Source: Tsukamurella sp. 1534 (lineage in GTDB: Bacteria; Actinomycetota; Actinomycetes; Mycobacteriales; Mycobacteriaceae). Taken from it: 63,539 bases of DNA. The stretch covers positions 233,253 to 296,791 of the forward strand of contig NZ_HE997626.1 in assembly GCF_000312385.1 (NCBI RefSeq), in the 5' to 3' direction. A program made the translations under genes and the position numbers. Below are positions 34,731 through 41,987 of this stretch, piece after piece. The notes under the pieces are model-generated. The model worked only from the letters and a program-made list of their open reading frames with translations, had not been told where the DNA came from and did no database searches. Position 1 is the stretch's first letter, and every line of letters starts with the position of its first letter.

Positions 34731-35600
34731 ATGGGCCCGATGGTGCACGGACCGATCGCCGGCTGGGAGGTCGTCCGGCGGGCCGGCCCCGGCCGGCCGC
34801 CGCGCATCCGCATGGCCGGCTTCCGCACCGCGGGCACGGCGCCGGTCGACGTGCGCGTCGTCCCGCACCCGGCCGTCTCGGTCGCGCTGGCCCTGGGCGA
34901 CGGTCCGCGCGTCGTGGACACCGTCAGCGGCAGGCAGCGGCGCGGGGACGTCGCGCTGGGGTTCCTGCACGGAGCCGTCCGCGTGCGGGGCACGGGCATC
35001 GAGTGCATCCAGGTCCGGCTGTCCCCGGTCGTCGCCCGCGCCGTGCTGGGCGTCTCCCCCGCCGAGCTGGGGAACGACCTGGCCTCGCTCGACGACCTGT
35101 GGGGCCGCGACGCGCGGCGGATCCGGCACCGTCTCAACGAGACGCCGTCCTGGGAGGAACGTTTCTCCCTGGCGGAGGAGCTGCTCCTCGCCCGCGCGGA
35201 GGGCGGGCGAGCCCTGGATCCCGAGGTCGTCCGGGCCTGGGACCTGCTGGTCCGCACCCGCGGCCGGGCCCGGATCGATGCGCTGGCCGCCGATGTCGGG
35301 TGGAGCCGCAAGCGCCTGTGGACCCGGTTCCGGGCGCAGACCGGGATCGCCCCGAAACGCGCCGCGGGGCTGATCCGCTTCGACCACGCGGCGCACCGTC
35401 TGGCCACCGGGAGGCGGGCGGCGGCGGTGGCGGCCGAAGCCGGCTACGCGGACCAGTCCCATCTCCATCGGGACGTGGTGGCGTTCAGCGGCGTGACCCC
35501 GTCGACGGTGGCCGACGGCGCGTGGATGGCGGTGGACGACGTCGCGTGGGCCGTCACGTCCGCCGCGCCAGCAGCCAGGACGCGACGGCCAGGAACGTGA
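34731..35600 (+). CDS. AraC-family transcriptional regulator
   Basis: A 289-residue regulator with an N-terminal beta-rich sensing domain and a C-terminal AraC domain (about 180-275): IDALAADVGWSRKRLWTRFRAQTGIAPKRA and AAVAAEAGYADQSHLHRDVVAFSGVTPS. This resembles regulators that sit beside small SnoaL or DoxX genes. TAGCCT (34719-34724) lies 6 nt before the ATG, indicating a leaderless mRNA. Its last 47 bases overlap the antisense 29-residue ORF. Confidence 0.88.
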   Translation: MGPMVHGPIAGWEVVRRAGPGRPPRIRMAGFRTAGTAPVDVRVVPHPAVSVALALGDGPRVVDTVSGRQRRGDVALGFLHGAVRVRGTGIECIQVRLSPVVARAVLGVSPAELGNDLASLDDLWGRDARRIRHRLNETPSWEERFSLAEELLLARAEGGRALDPEVVRAWDLLVRTRGRARIDALAADVGWSRKRLWTRFRAQTGIAPKRAAGLIRFDHAAHRLATGRRAAAVAAEAGYADQSHLHRDVVAFSGVTPSTVADGAWMAVDDVAWAVTSAAPAARTRRPGT

Positions 35601-35643
35601 GGCACAGCGCCGTCCGCAGGTCGGCGTCGATCAGGTCGGTCAC
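35554..35643 (-). CDS. 29-residue hydrophobic peptide ORF
   Basis: GTG (35643) to TGA: VTDLIDADLRTALCL, then LTFLAVASWLLA and a basic end ARRT, i.e. one short membrane helix with a positive C-terminus. The start lies 6 nt after the stop of the upstream 99-residue gene, and that gene's end supplies GAGGTGTGAGG as ribosome binding site, so coupled translation is plausible. The 3' half is antisense to the AraC gene end. Too short for standard gene calling. Confidence 0.45.
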   Translation of the reverse strand: MTDLIDADLRTALCLTFLAVASWLLARRT

Positions 35644-35649
35644 CGGGCC

Positions 35650-35949
35650 TCACACCTCGGCGGACTCGCGCCGGTCCTCGTCCTCCTCGGTGAGGAGCGG
35701 TCTGCCGCGGGTGCGCCGCGGCATCTCGGTGATGAGCACCGTCGTGTCCATTCCCGGGAATTCGCGTTCCAACGAGCGCGCGGCACGGGTGTCGAGTGCG
35801 TAATCCTGTGACAATCGGACCAATCGCGTGCGGGTCGACACGGGCGACGATTCCCCGAATTCGTTCTTCACGCCGGCCGCCAGATCGTCGGCCATCGCAT
35901 TCATTCTCTGCGTGGCGAGTCCAGGGTCGGCGATGAGGAGCAGTTCCAT
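35650..35949 (-). CDS. hypothetical 99-residue protein
   Basis: Starts MELLLIADPGLATQRMNAMADDL and ends in a very acidic tail (EEDEDRRES). The body reads as an alternating alpha/beta fold, with TRTRLVRLSQDY and MDTTVLITEMPRRTRGRPLL as its strands. Family not recognised. The ATG at 35949 follows a run of GGCGGAA/GGTGGA purines; a TTG at 35973 would add eight residues. Local sequence upstream is less GC-rich than its surroundings. It lies downstream of the CsbD and GlsB-like stress genes on the same strand but behind a terminator. Confidence 0.65.
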   Translation of the reverse strand: MELLLIADPGLATQRMNAMADDLAAGVKNEFGESSPVSTRTRLVRLSQDYALDTRAARSLEREFPGMDTTVLITEMPRRTRGRPLLTEEDEDRRESAEV

Positions 35950-36020
35950 TCCACCGGTTCCGCCTTCCGCCAATAATTCCTTCCTCTCCCTTTTCGCCGG
36001 GCGTGGGGCCCGGAAACGCG

Positions 36021-36072
36021 GGGCTCCCGCAGCGTCGTCGCGCGGAATGCGCCCGGACGGCTGCGGGAGCCC
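36021..36072 (-). terminator. terminator downstream of the csbD-like gene
   Basis: Perfect 13-bp arms GGGCTCCCGCAGC (36021-36033) and its complement (36060-36072) enclose a 26-nt loop, beginning 17 nt after the csbD-like stop. It separates the stress-protein pair from the downstream 99-residue gene. Confidence 0.7.
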
Positions 36073-36089
36073 GAGTCGTGCGGCGACGG

Positions 36090-36287
36090 TCAGTCGCCGG
36101 TGACCTTCCCGATCACCTCGTTGGCCTTGTCCTTGACGTCCTCGACCTTCTGCTTGACGGCCGACGTCGCCTGGTCGCTCTTGCCCTCGTTCTTGAGGTC
36201 GTCGTCGCCGGTGGCGGCGCCCGTCGCCTCCTTGGCGCGGCCCTTCAGGTCCTCCGCCTTGTTCTCGAACTTGTCGCTGATACCCAT
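36090..36287 (-). CDS. CsbD-family stress protein
   Basis: A 65-residue, highly charged, disordered-looking protein with the CsbD pattern: MGISDKFENKAEDLKGRAKEATG followed by KNEGKSDQATSAVKQKVEDVKDKANEVIGK read as two Lys/Glu-rich helices. CsbD proteins accumulate under general stress, often under an alternative sigma factor. AGGAGG lies upstream of the ATG (minus strand). It follows the GlsB-like gene by 47 nt. Confidence 0.9.
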   Translation of the reverse strand: MGISDKFENKAEDLKGRAKEATGAATGDDDLKNEGKSDQATSAVKQKVEDVKDKANEVIGKVTGD

Positions 36288-36334
36288 TCGAACCTCCTGT
36301 GTCTCATGGTTTCCGCCCGCGGCACGGGCGGCGT

Positions 36335-36616
36335 CTATCCGCGGCGGGGACCGCGACGGCCGGTGACGAGACCGACGAGGAACAACAGGACGCAGGCGCC
36401 GGTGAGGCAGGTGAGGAAGCTGAACAACCAGCCGCCACCGGCGACGTCCACGCCGACCAGCTGCAGGACGAAGCCGCCCAGGAGTCCGCCCACCACACCG
36501 ACCACGATGTTGAGGACGATCCCCTGCTGCGCATCGGTGTTCATCAGCTTCGATGCGCCCCAACCCGCGATGCCTCCGATGACGATCCATCCGAGGATGC
36601 TCAGTGACAAGGTCAT
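36335..36616 (-). CDS. GlsB/YeaQ/YmgE-family stress membrane protein
   Basis: A 93-residue protein with three membrane helices and the glycine-rich family signature GWIVIGGIAGWGASKLM, NIVVGVVGGLLGGFVLQLVG. These small proteins (transglycosylase-associated family) are induced by acid or envelope stress. It heads the CsbD unit and is divergent from an orphan LuxR response regulator across 215 bp, which holds both promoters. Confidence 0.9.
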   Translation of the reverse strand: MTLSLSILGWIVIGGIAGWGASKLMNTDAQQGIVLNIVVGVVGGLLGGFVLQLVGVDVAGGGWLFSFLTCLTGACVLLFLVGLVTGRRGPRRG

Positions 36617-36788
36617 TCTTTTCGAGCCTTTCGTCGGTCAGGACGCACGCATCGAAGCATTTCTCCGGCGCACGCTCCCGCTATTCCGTTGTCGCGGTCG
36701 GCGCCCGGGAATCGGCGTATCGAAAACGTCGTTTCCGTGCCGCCCCGGACCCGCCTGCAATTCCTATCACGATCACCCACCGCGCTGT

Positions 36789-36808
36789 CTTCACCCGTAA
36801 GGGTGAAG
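36789..36808. promoter_or_regulatory. perfect palindrome in the response regulator promoter
   Basis: CTTCACCC (36789-36796), spacer GTAA, GGGTGAAG (36801-36808). It overlaps the -35 position of a promoter whose -10 is TACACT (36820-36825), 6 nt before the GTG start. This position suits autorepression, or control of the stress genes on the other strand. Confidence 0.6.
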
Positions 36809-36831
36809 CCCACACTCGGTACACTGCGTCG

Positions 36832-37467
36832 GTGAACCCGATCAAGGTGGCGATCGTCGACGATTACGAAGTCGTGGTCCAGGGAGTGGCGGCGATGCTC
36901 CGCGCCTACGAGGAGCACATCCGGGTGGTCGAGATGGCGGTCAACGCCGCGGTGCGCGAATCCGTCGACATCGCGCTCTACGACTCCTACGCGAACCCGC
37001 AGGGCGACGCCGCCGAGGTGCGCAGGCTCTCCCGGAACGCGTCCGTCTCCAAGGTCGTCGTGTACTCGTGGAACCTCCACCGCAGCCTGATCGACGCGGC
37101 CCTCGGCAACGGCGCCCACGGGTACATCGCCAAGGGGTTGCCCGCGTCCGAGCTCGTGTCCGCCCTTCGGTCGATCCACCGTGGCGAGCAGGCCGTGCAC
37201 CTCGACGGGCGCGCGAGCCGGGTGGTGGCGGGCGATTGGCCCGGGCGGGAGGAGGGACTCACGCAGCGCGAGTCGGAGGTCCTGGCGCTCATCACGCAGG
37301 GTCTGAGCAACGTCGAGGTGGCCGAACACGCCGGCCTGTCCATCAATTCGGTGAAGACGTACATCCGCTCGTGCTACCGGCGGATCGGCGTGAGCACCCG
37401 GTCCCAGGCCGTGCTGTGGGGCGTGGACCACGGATTCGTCCCGGACCGAGGCAGATTCACGGACTGA
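36832..37467 (+). CDS. orphan NarL/LuxR-type response regulator
   Basis: A 211-residue two-domain regulator. The receiver begins VAIVDDYEVVVQG (acidic pair D10-D11), the likely phospho-Asp is in DIALYDSYA (about 52) and the switch Lys in YIAKGLP. The C-terminal LuxR domain is LTQRESEVLALITQGLSNVEVAEHAGLSINSVKTYIRSCYRRIGV. No histidine kinase is adjacent. The GTG start is leaderless by position. Its placement opposite GlsB/CsbD-type genes suggests a general-stress role. Confidence 0.9.
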   Translation: MNPIKVAIVDDYEVVVQGVAAMLRAYEEHIRVVEMAVNAAVRESVDIALYDSYANPQGDAAEVRRLSRNASVSKVVVYSWNLHRSLIDAALGNGAHGYIAKGLPASELVSALRSIHRGEQAVHLDGRASRVVAGDWPGREEGLTQRESEVLALITQGLSNVEVAEHAGLSINSVKTYIRSCYRRIGVSTRSQAVLWGVDHGFVPDRGRFTD

Positions 37468-37494
37468 CGAGGCCGGAGGGGCCTGCCACGGGGG

Positions 37495-37812
37495 TCAGGG
37501 GCGTGGCGGTTCCCCGCCGGGCCCGTCCGGCCCGTCGGCGTCCCGGCCGGACGAGGGCGCACCGTCGGGCGACTCGATGCCGGCGTGGTCGGTGCCCCCG
37601 GCCTCGTCGCCCTCGCCGGGCTGCTCGTCGTCGAAGGACTCCGGCAGGTTCTTGACGTGCTTGTTCATCGACCGGATGAGCAGGAAGGTGACCGCGAGCA
37701 GCGCCACGATCACGAACAGGCCGAGCGGCGTGGCCTTGCCGAACTCCGGGCCCTTGGGCTTGGGCTCGGCGAGGAACGAGACCTCCGCGGCGAGGTGGAC
37801 GAGTCCGCCCAT
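37495..37812 (-). CDS. small single-pass membrane protein linked to mca
   Basis: A 105-residue protein with one membrane helix (TPLGLFVIVALLAVTFLLI, about 28-46), then MNKHVKNLPESF, a conserved basic-to-acidic transition, and a long disordered Asp/Gly/Pro tail. A similar small gene accompanies mca in mycobacteria. Its ATG overlaps the mca TGA by one base (TGATG), implying coupled translation. Function unknown. Convergent with the response regulator. Confidence 0.75.
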   Translation of the reverse strand: MGGLVHLAAEVSFLAEPKPKGPEFGKATPLGLFVIVALLAVTFLLIRSMNKHVKNLPESFDDEQPGEGDEAGGTDHAGIESPDGAPSSGRDADGPDGPGGEPPRP

Positions 37813-38678
37813 CACAGCTCGATCCCGCTGAACAGCTCGGTCTCGGGCATCCGGGTGCTGACGTTCGTCTTGGCCAGTTCGTACTCCTCGGTGGGCCACA
37901 GCCGCTGCTGCCACTCCATCGGGACCGCGAAGAACGGGCCGTTGGGGTCGATCTGGGTGGCGTGCGCGCGCAGCGCGTCGTCCCGGACGGGGAAGTACTT
38001 GCCGCACTCGACCTGCGTCGTGACGCGGGCCATCATGTCGTTCTTCTCGTCCTTCCAGCGGGCCAGCCACTCGTCGTACGGGTTCGGCAGGCCGTTCTTC
38101 TCGAACTCGTCGGCGAACGACTGGAACTTCCCGCGGAGGAAGCCGTGGCTGTAGTAGACCTTCGAGATCTGCCAGGGCTCACCGGCGTCGGGGTACTGCT
38201 CCGGATCCGCGGCGGCCTCGTACGCGGCCATCGACACCGTGTGGGTCATGATGTGGTCCGGATGCGGGTAGCCGCCGTTCTCGTCGTACGTGATCATCAC
38301 GTGCGGACGGAACTCGCGGATGAGCCGCACCAGCACCTCGGTGGGCACCTCGACGGGCAGCGTCGCGAAACTGCCCTCGGGCAGTGGGGGCAGCGGGTCC
38401 CCCTCGGGGAGGCCCGAGTCGACGAAGCCCAGCCAGCGGTGCTCGACGCCGAGGATCGCCGCGGCCTTGGCCATCTCCTCGCGGCGCACCTCGGGCAGGC
38501 GGTCCTTGACGCCCGGGACGTCCATCGCGGGGTTCAGGATGTCCCCCGCTTCGCCGCCGGTGAACGTCGCGACCAGCACGTCGTCGCCCTCGGCCGCGTA
38601 CCGCGCCATGGTGGCGGCACCCTTGCTCGACTCGTCGTCCGGGTGTGCATGAACGGCAAGAAGCCGGTATCCGGTCAT
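37812..38678 (-). CDS. mca: mycothiol S-conjugate amidase
   Basis: Mca cleaves mycothiol conjugates of electrophiles into a mercapturic acid for export and GlcN-Ins for recycling. The 288 residues contain the zinc site AHPDDES (H12, D15), [10 protein letters not shown] near 141 and the closing GMEW-like [17 protein letters not shown]. MshB, the related deacetylase, lacks that ending. It is diagnostic of a mycothiol-producing actinobacterium. It is followed by the small membrane protein in an operon. Confidence 0.95.
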   Translation of the reverse strand: MTGYRLLAVHAHPDDESSKGAATMARYAAEGDDVLVATFTGGEAGDILNPAMDVPGVKDRLPEVRREEMAKAAAILGVEHRWLGFVDSGLPEGDPLPPLPEGSFATLPVEVPTEVLVRLIREFRPHVMITYDENGGYPHPDHIMTHTVSMAAYEAAADPEQYPDAGEPWQISKVYYSHGFLRGKFQSFADEFEKNGLPNPYDEWLARWKDEKNDMMARVTTQVECGKYFPVRDDALRAHATQIDPNGPFFAVPMEWQQRLWPTEEYELAKTNVSTRMPETELFSGIEL

Positions 38679-38740
38679 GCCCGCCAGTCTTCCACGATCG
38701 TCCGACGGTCCGCTGCGGCGGGTGTGCTTCCATGGAGGTC

Positions 38741-39169
38741 ATGTCGACCGCCCCCGTCCGACCGTCCGACCGGTATCCGGACGAACAGGATCCCGCCCGC
38801 ACGAGGCGGCTGTTCATCATCGGCCTCGTCGTCGTGGTGATCGCGGGCCTCGGGATCGCCTGGCTGGGCTACGACAAGTTCGCGCGCCAGCCCGTCAAGG
38901 GCGAGACCGCGGGCTATCAGATCGTCTCCGACACGACGGTGGAAGTGCAGGTCACGGTGACCCGCAACGACCCGTCGCAGCCGGTCAGCTGCATCGTGTA
39001 CGCCAAGGACAAGGCCGGTAACGAGATCGGCCGCCGGGAGTTCTACGTCGCCCCGTCGAGCGAGCCCGTGGTGGTGGCGACCAGCGAGGTGCGCACCACC
39101 GAACCGCCGGCCGTGGGGGACGTGTTCGGTTGCGGAACGGACGTACCCGCGTACCTTGACCGTTCGTGA
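38741..39169 (+). CDS. DUF4307-type membrane-anchored protein
   Basis: A 142-residue protein with one N-terminal membrane helix (LFIIGLVVVVIAGLGIAWLG, about 24-43) and an exported immunoglobulin-like beta domain (VEVQVTVTRNDPSQPVSCIVYAKDKAGNEIGRREF), with a cysteine pair that could form a disulfide. It matches the DUF4307 family found next to mca. ATG 38741 starts MSTAPVRPS; an ATG at 38732 is possible. The following transporter gene overlaps its stop by 4 nt. Confidence 0.78.
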   Translation: MSTAPVRPSDRYPDEQDPARTRRLFIIGLVVVVIAGLGIAWLGYDKFARQPVKGETAGYQIVSDTTVEVQVTVTRNDPSQPVSCIVYAKDKAGNEIGRREFYVAPSSEPVVVATSEVRTTEPPAVGDVFGCGTDVPAYLDRS

Positions 39170-39933
39170 GCACTGACAACACACCCGGAACCGAACCGAA
39201 GTCTGGGCGGCCGGCCCGCAAGCGCGCGCCGGCGTTCGCCACGATCTCCAGTCCCTACTTCCCCATGCTCGTCGGCCTCTTCGTCGGCGTCATGATCATC
39301 TCGAACATCACCGGCACCAAGGCCGTACTGTTCGCCCCGGACCTGCACCTGAACATCCTCGGCCTGCAGGTCGACGGGATCGCCACCGACGGCGCCTTCT
39401 ACCTGTTCCCCCTCGCCTACGTCCTCGGCGACGTGATCTCCGAGGTCTACGGCTTCCGCGCCATGCGCCGCGTGATCGCCACGGGATTCGCGATCCTCGC
39501 GCTCGCCGCGCTGTGCTTCTGGGTGACCACGCTGCTACCCGCGGCGCCGGGCTGGCCCAACGACGAGGCCTTCAAGACCGTCGCGGGCGTGGTGCCCCGG
39601 TTCCTCATCGCCGGCCTCGCCGGCTACCTCGTGGGCGAACTGATGAACTCGTTCGTCCTGGTGAAGATGAAGGAGTGGACGGGCGAGAAGCACCTGTGGT
39701 CGCGACTACTGGGCTCGACGGTGGTCGGCGAGTTCTTCGACACCCTGGTGTTCTGCTCGATCGCCGCGCCCGCCCTGGGCTTCACCAGCCCCGGCCAGTT
39801 CCTGAACTACCTGATCCTCGGGTTCGTGTGGAAGACGCTCGTCGAGATCGTGATCATGCCGCTCAGCTACGCGCTGTGCGCCTTCCTCAAACGCCACGAG
39901 CCGACGTACCAGCAGGCGCTCCTGGCGGCGTGA
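39166..39933 (+). CDS. queuosine precursor transporter (YhhQ/VUT family)
   Basis: A 255-residue inner-membrane protein with about six helices and the family motifs IISNITGTKAVLF, FPLAYVLGDVISEVYGF and LGSTVVGEFFDTLVFCSIA. YhhQ imports queuosine precursors such as preQ0/preQ1 for tRNA modification. No queuosine biosynthesis or tgt gene is in the window, so salvage is inferred from the family. GTG start overlaps the upstream stop (GTGA). Confidence 0.88.
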   Translation: MSTDNTPGTEPKSGRPARKRAPAFATISSPYFPMLVGLFVGVMIISNITGTKAVLFAPDLHLNILGLQVDGIATDGAFYLFPLAYVLGDVISEVYGFRAMRRVIATGFAILALAALCFWVTTLLPAAPGWPNDEAFKTVAGVVPRFLIAGLAGYLVGELMNSFVLVKMKEWTGEKHLWSRLLGSTVVGEFFDTLVFCSIAAPALGFTSPGQFLNYLILGFVWKTLVEIVIMPLSYALCAFLKRHEPTYQQALLAA

Positions 39934-39955
39934 ACTCGGGCTTCGGGGCCGGTAT

Positions 39956-40000
39956 CGTGCTATCATGAGCTGATACACGGTTCCGCGGGGAACCGTGTAT
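39956..40000 (+). promoter_or_regulatory. two overlapping hairpins in the greA leader region
   Basis: Hairpin A pairs CGTG+TATCA with TGATA+CACG (39956-39979, one bulged base). Hairpin B has perfect 12-bp arms 39973-39984 and 39989-40000 with loop GCGG. They share 39973-39979 and cannot form together. TATCAT (39961-39966) may instead be a -10, which would put hairpin B at the 5' end of the greA mRNA. Hairpin B could also terminate the transporter transcript. Confidence 0.55.
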
Positions 40001-40097
40001 TGCTGCATTTACGGGCCCCGGCCAGCCCGGGGCCGGCCCGCTCGCGCCCCGTCGGCGCGCAGGCGGGCCCTGAACCACTACGACGAACGGAAGTGAC

Positions 40098-40592
40098 ATG
40101 ACGGACACTCAGGTGACGTGGCTGACCCCCGAGTCGCACGAGCGCCTCAAGCACGAGTTGGACGCGTTGATCGCCAACCGCCCCGTCATCGCCGCCGAGA
40201 TCAACGAGCGCCGCGAAGAGGGCGACCTCAAGGAGAACGGCGGCTACCACGCGGCACGTGAGGAGCAGGGCCAGCAGGAGGCGCGGATCCGCCAGCTGCA
40301 GGAGCTGCTCAACAACGCGAAGGTCGGCGAGGCGCCCACCCAGTCCGGTGTGGCACTTCCCGGCTCCGTGGTGAAGGTGTACTACGACGGCGACGAGAAG
40401 GACACCGAGACCTTCCTCATCGCCACCCGCGAGGAGGGCGCCCAGGACGGCGGCCTCGAGGTCTACTCGCCCAGCTCGCCGCTCGGCGCGGCGCTGATCG
40501 ACGCGAAGGTCGGCGAGACCCGCGAGTACACGATCCCCAGCGGTGCCACCATCAAGGTGACCCTGGTGAGCGCGGAGCCCTACCACTCCTGA
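40098..40592 (+). CDS. greA: transcript elongation factor GreA
   Basis: GreA rescues backtracked RNA polymerase by stimulating transcript cleavage. The 164 residues show the N-terminal coiled coil with the tip acidic pair in [26 protein letters not shown] (read as two segments; D and E near 42-45) and the C-terminal FKBP-like domain ending [16 protein letters not shown]. The 5' UTR after hairpin B (about 97 nt) is very GC-rich and structured. It is followed by a very long perfect hairpin. Confidence 0.95.
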   Translation: MTDTQVTWLTPESHERLKHELDALIANRPVIAAEINERREEGDLKENGGYHAAREEQGQQEARIRQLQELLNNAKVGEAPTQSGVALPGSVVKVYYDGDEKDTETFLIATREEGAQDGGLEVYSPSSPLGAALIDAKVGETREYTIPSGATIKVTLVSAEPYHS

Positions 40593-40611
40593 TCAGCATG
40601 ACCTGATCGAA

Positions 40612-40655
40612 CGCGAACGGCCGGCCACGATGTGCATCGTGGCCGGCCGTTCGCG
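40612..40655. terminator. bidirectional terminator between greA and the NodB-like gene
   Basis: Perfect 21-bp arms at 40612-40632 and 40635-40655 with only two central bases, an unusually long and complete palindrome. It lies between convergent genes ending at 40592 and 40668. No T tract. Confidence 0.8.
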
Positions 40656-40667
40656 TATCGGGCGGCT

Positions 40668-41774
40668 CTACCCCGCGGAGCGCGACCGCAGCAGCTGGCT
40701 GACGGTGACGAACGCGTAGCCCTGCTTCTCCAGCTCGGTGAGGGTGCGGTCCAGGGCGGTGGCGGACGCCTCGAAGGTGTCGTGCAGCATGACGATCTGG
40801 CCCGGCTTCGCCTGCAGCAGGACCTTGGTCAGCCCGTCGGGATCGCCCTGGTAGGCGTAGTCGCGGGAGTCGAGATCCCAGAGGATCTGGCTCAGCCCGA
40901 GCCTCTTGCCCGCGTCCACCACCGCCGGCGAGGTGTGCCCGCCCATCGGCCGGAACAGCGTGGGCGTGGTGCCCACCGAGTTCCTGATGGCCTCGTTGGT
41001 CCGCTGCAGTTGGTCCGTGCCCTCGGCATCGGACAGCGTCGTCATGTCGGGCTGCGTCCAGGTGCCGTTGCCCACCTCGTTCCCGGTGCCCGCGATCGCG
41101 GTCATGATGTCCGGGTTCAGGTTCACCTGCGCGCCGGTCACGAAGAACGTGCCGTGTGCGTCGTGGGCGTCGAGGGTCTGCAGGAACTGCCGCGTCGCGG
41201 GGCCGGGGCCGCCCGAGAAGGTGAGGGCGACGCACTTGCTCTTGGCGCAGTCGACGGTGCCGTCGGCCAGCATGACGGGCTTACTGACCTGCGACGGGGC
41301 GGCGGAGCTGCTCGGTGCGGGCCGCTCGTTCGACGGTGCGCCGTCCTGCTGACCACCACCGTTCGACGGTGCGCCACCCGCCGCCGGGGTGGGCGGCGCG
41401 GCGGGGCCGGCGGGCACCGTCGGCGCGCCGGCGGCGGGTTTCGGCGCGTTCGGCGGGGGCACCACGACCGTCATGGTCGGCGGCGCGGGCGGGGCGGGCG
41501 TGGCCGCGGGCTGCCCGTTGGGGAGCTTGCCCGGGTTGACCCCTGCGCTGGGCGCGGCGGACGCGCCCGACGGGGCCGACGACGGCAACGGATCGAAGGT
41601 GAGGCTCGATCCCGCGTCGTTGGAGGACGAACCGCCCAGTGTGCATGCGGCCGCCACCGCACCGGCGACCACCACCGCACTGCCCATGACCGCGTAATTG
41701 CGGACCTTCCGGCTCTGATTCGGCCTCAAGAACTCACTCCAGCCACTTGTGTCATTTTCTACAACATGCGCCAC
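40668..41774 (-). CDS. polysaccharide deacetylase (NodB) homologue with degenerate active site
   Basis: A 368-residue protein: basic N-terminus, one membrane helix or lipoprotein-like signal (VVVAGAVAAACT), a Pro/Ala/Gly linker of about 120 residues, then a NodB fold (about 180-365). The catalytic motif TFDDGP reads TFSGGP (185-190), and the metal histidines of the HxxxH motif are Gly237 and Gln241 (GNGTWTQPD). The later motifs LWDLDSRDY and VMLHD are intact. It is therefore probably a non-catalytic wall-binding protein. The GTG at 41774 is uncertain; the frame is open 27 codons further upstream. Confidence 0.82.
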   Translation of the reverse strand: MAHVVENDTSGWSEFLRPNQSRKVRNYAVMGSAVVVAGAVAAACTLGGSSSNDAGSSLTFDPLPSSAPSGASAAPSAGVNPGKLPNGQPAATPAPPAPPTMTVVVPPPNAPKPAAGAPTVPAGPAAPPTPAAGGAPSNGGGQQDGAPSNERPAPSSSAAPSQVSKPVMLADGTVDCAKSKCVALTFSGGPGPATRQFLQTLDAHDAHGTFFVTGAQVNLNPDIMTAIAGTGNEVGNGTWTQPDMTTLSDAEGTDQLQRTNEAIRNSVGTTPTLFRPMGGHTSPAVVDAGKRLGLSQILWDLDSRDYAYQGDPDGLTKVLLQAKPGQIVMLHDTFEASATALDRTLTELEKQGYAFVTVSQLLRSRSAG

Positions 41775-41939
41775 ACTAGTCTCAGATTCCTCATATCGGA
41801 AGTCGTGAGGCGTGATAGTGACCGAGTCGTTACGCCGCGCCCCGCGAAAATGCACTGCTGAGCGGCCTCGCGGCCACTATGGCCGCGACCGGCCGCTGCA
41901 GCGAAGATTCGCGAGCCGCTCCGGCCCGGAAACGACAAC

Positions 41940-41969
41940 GGCACCGCGGGCCGAGTGGCCTGCGGTGCC
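41940..41969 (-). terminator. terminator downstream of metB
   Basis: Arms 41940-41952 and 41957-41969 pair over 13 positions with one G-U and loop GAGT, beginning 18 nt after the metB stop on the minus strand. Seen directly; no T run. Confidence 0.7.
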
Positions 41970-41987
41970 GCGTACAGCTGGGGAGGA

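Noticed and set aside
39965-39973. ATG-AGC-TGA minimal ORF before greA
   Set aside because: Too short to call as a gene; kept only as a remark on the leader.
41775-41860. GTGAT/GTGAC/GTTAC half-sites resembling an MtrA box upstream of the NodB-like gene
   Set aside because: Spacing and orientation do not match the repeat convincingly.
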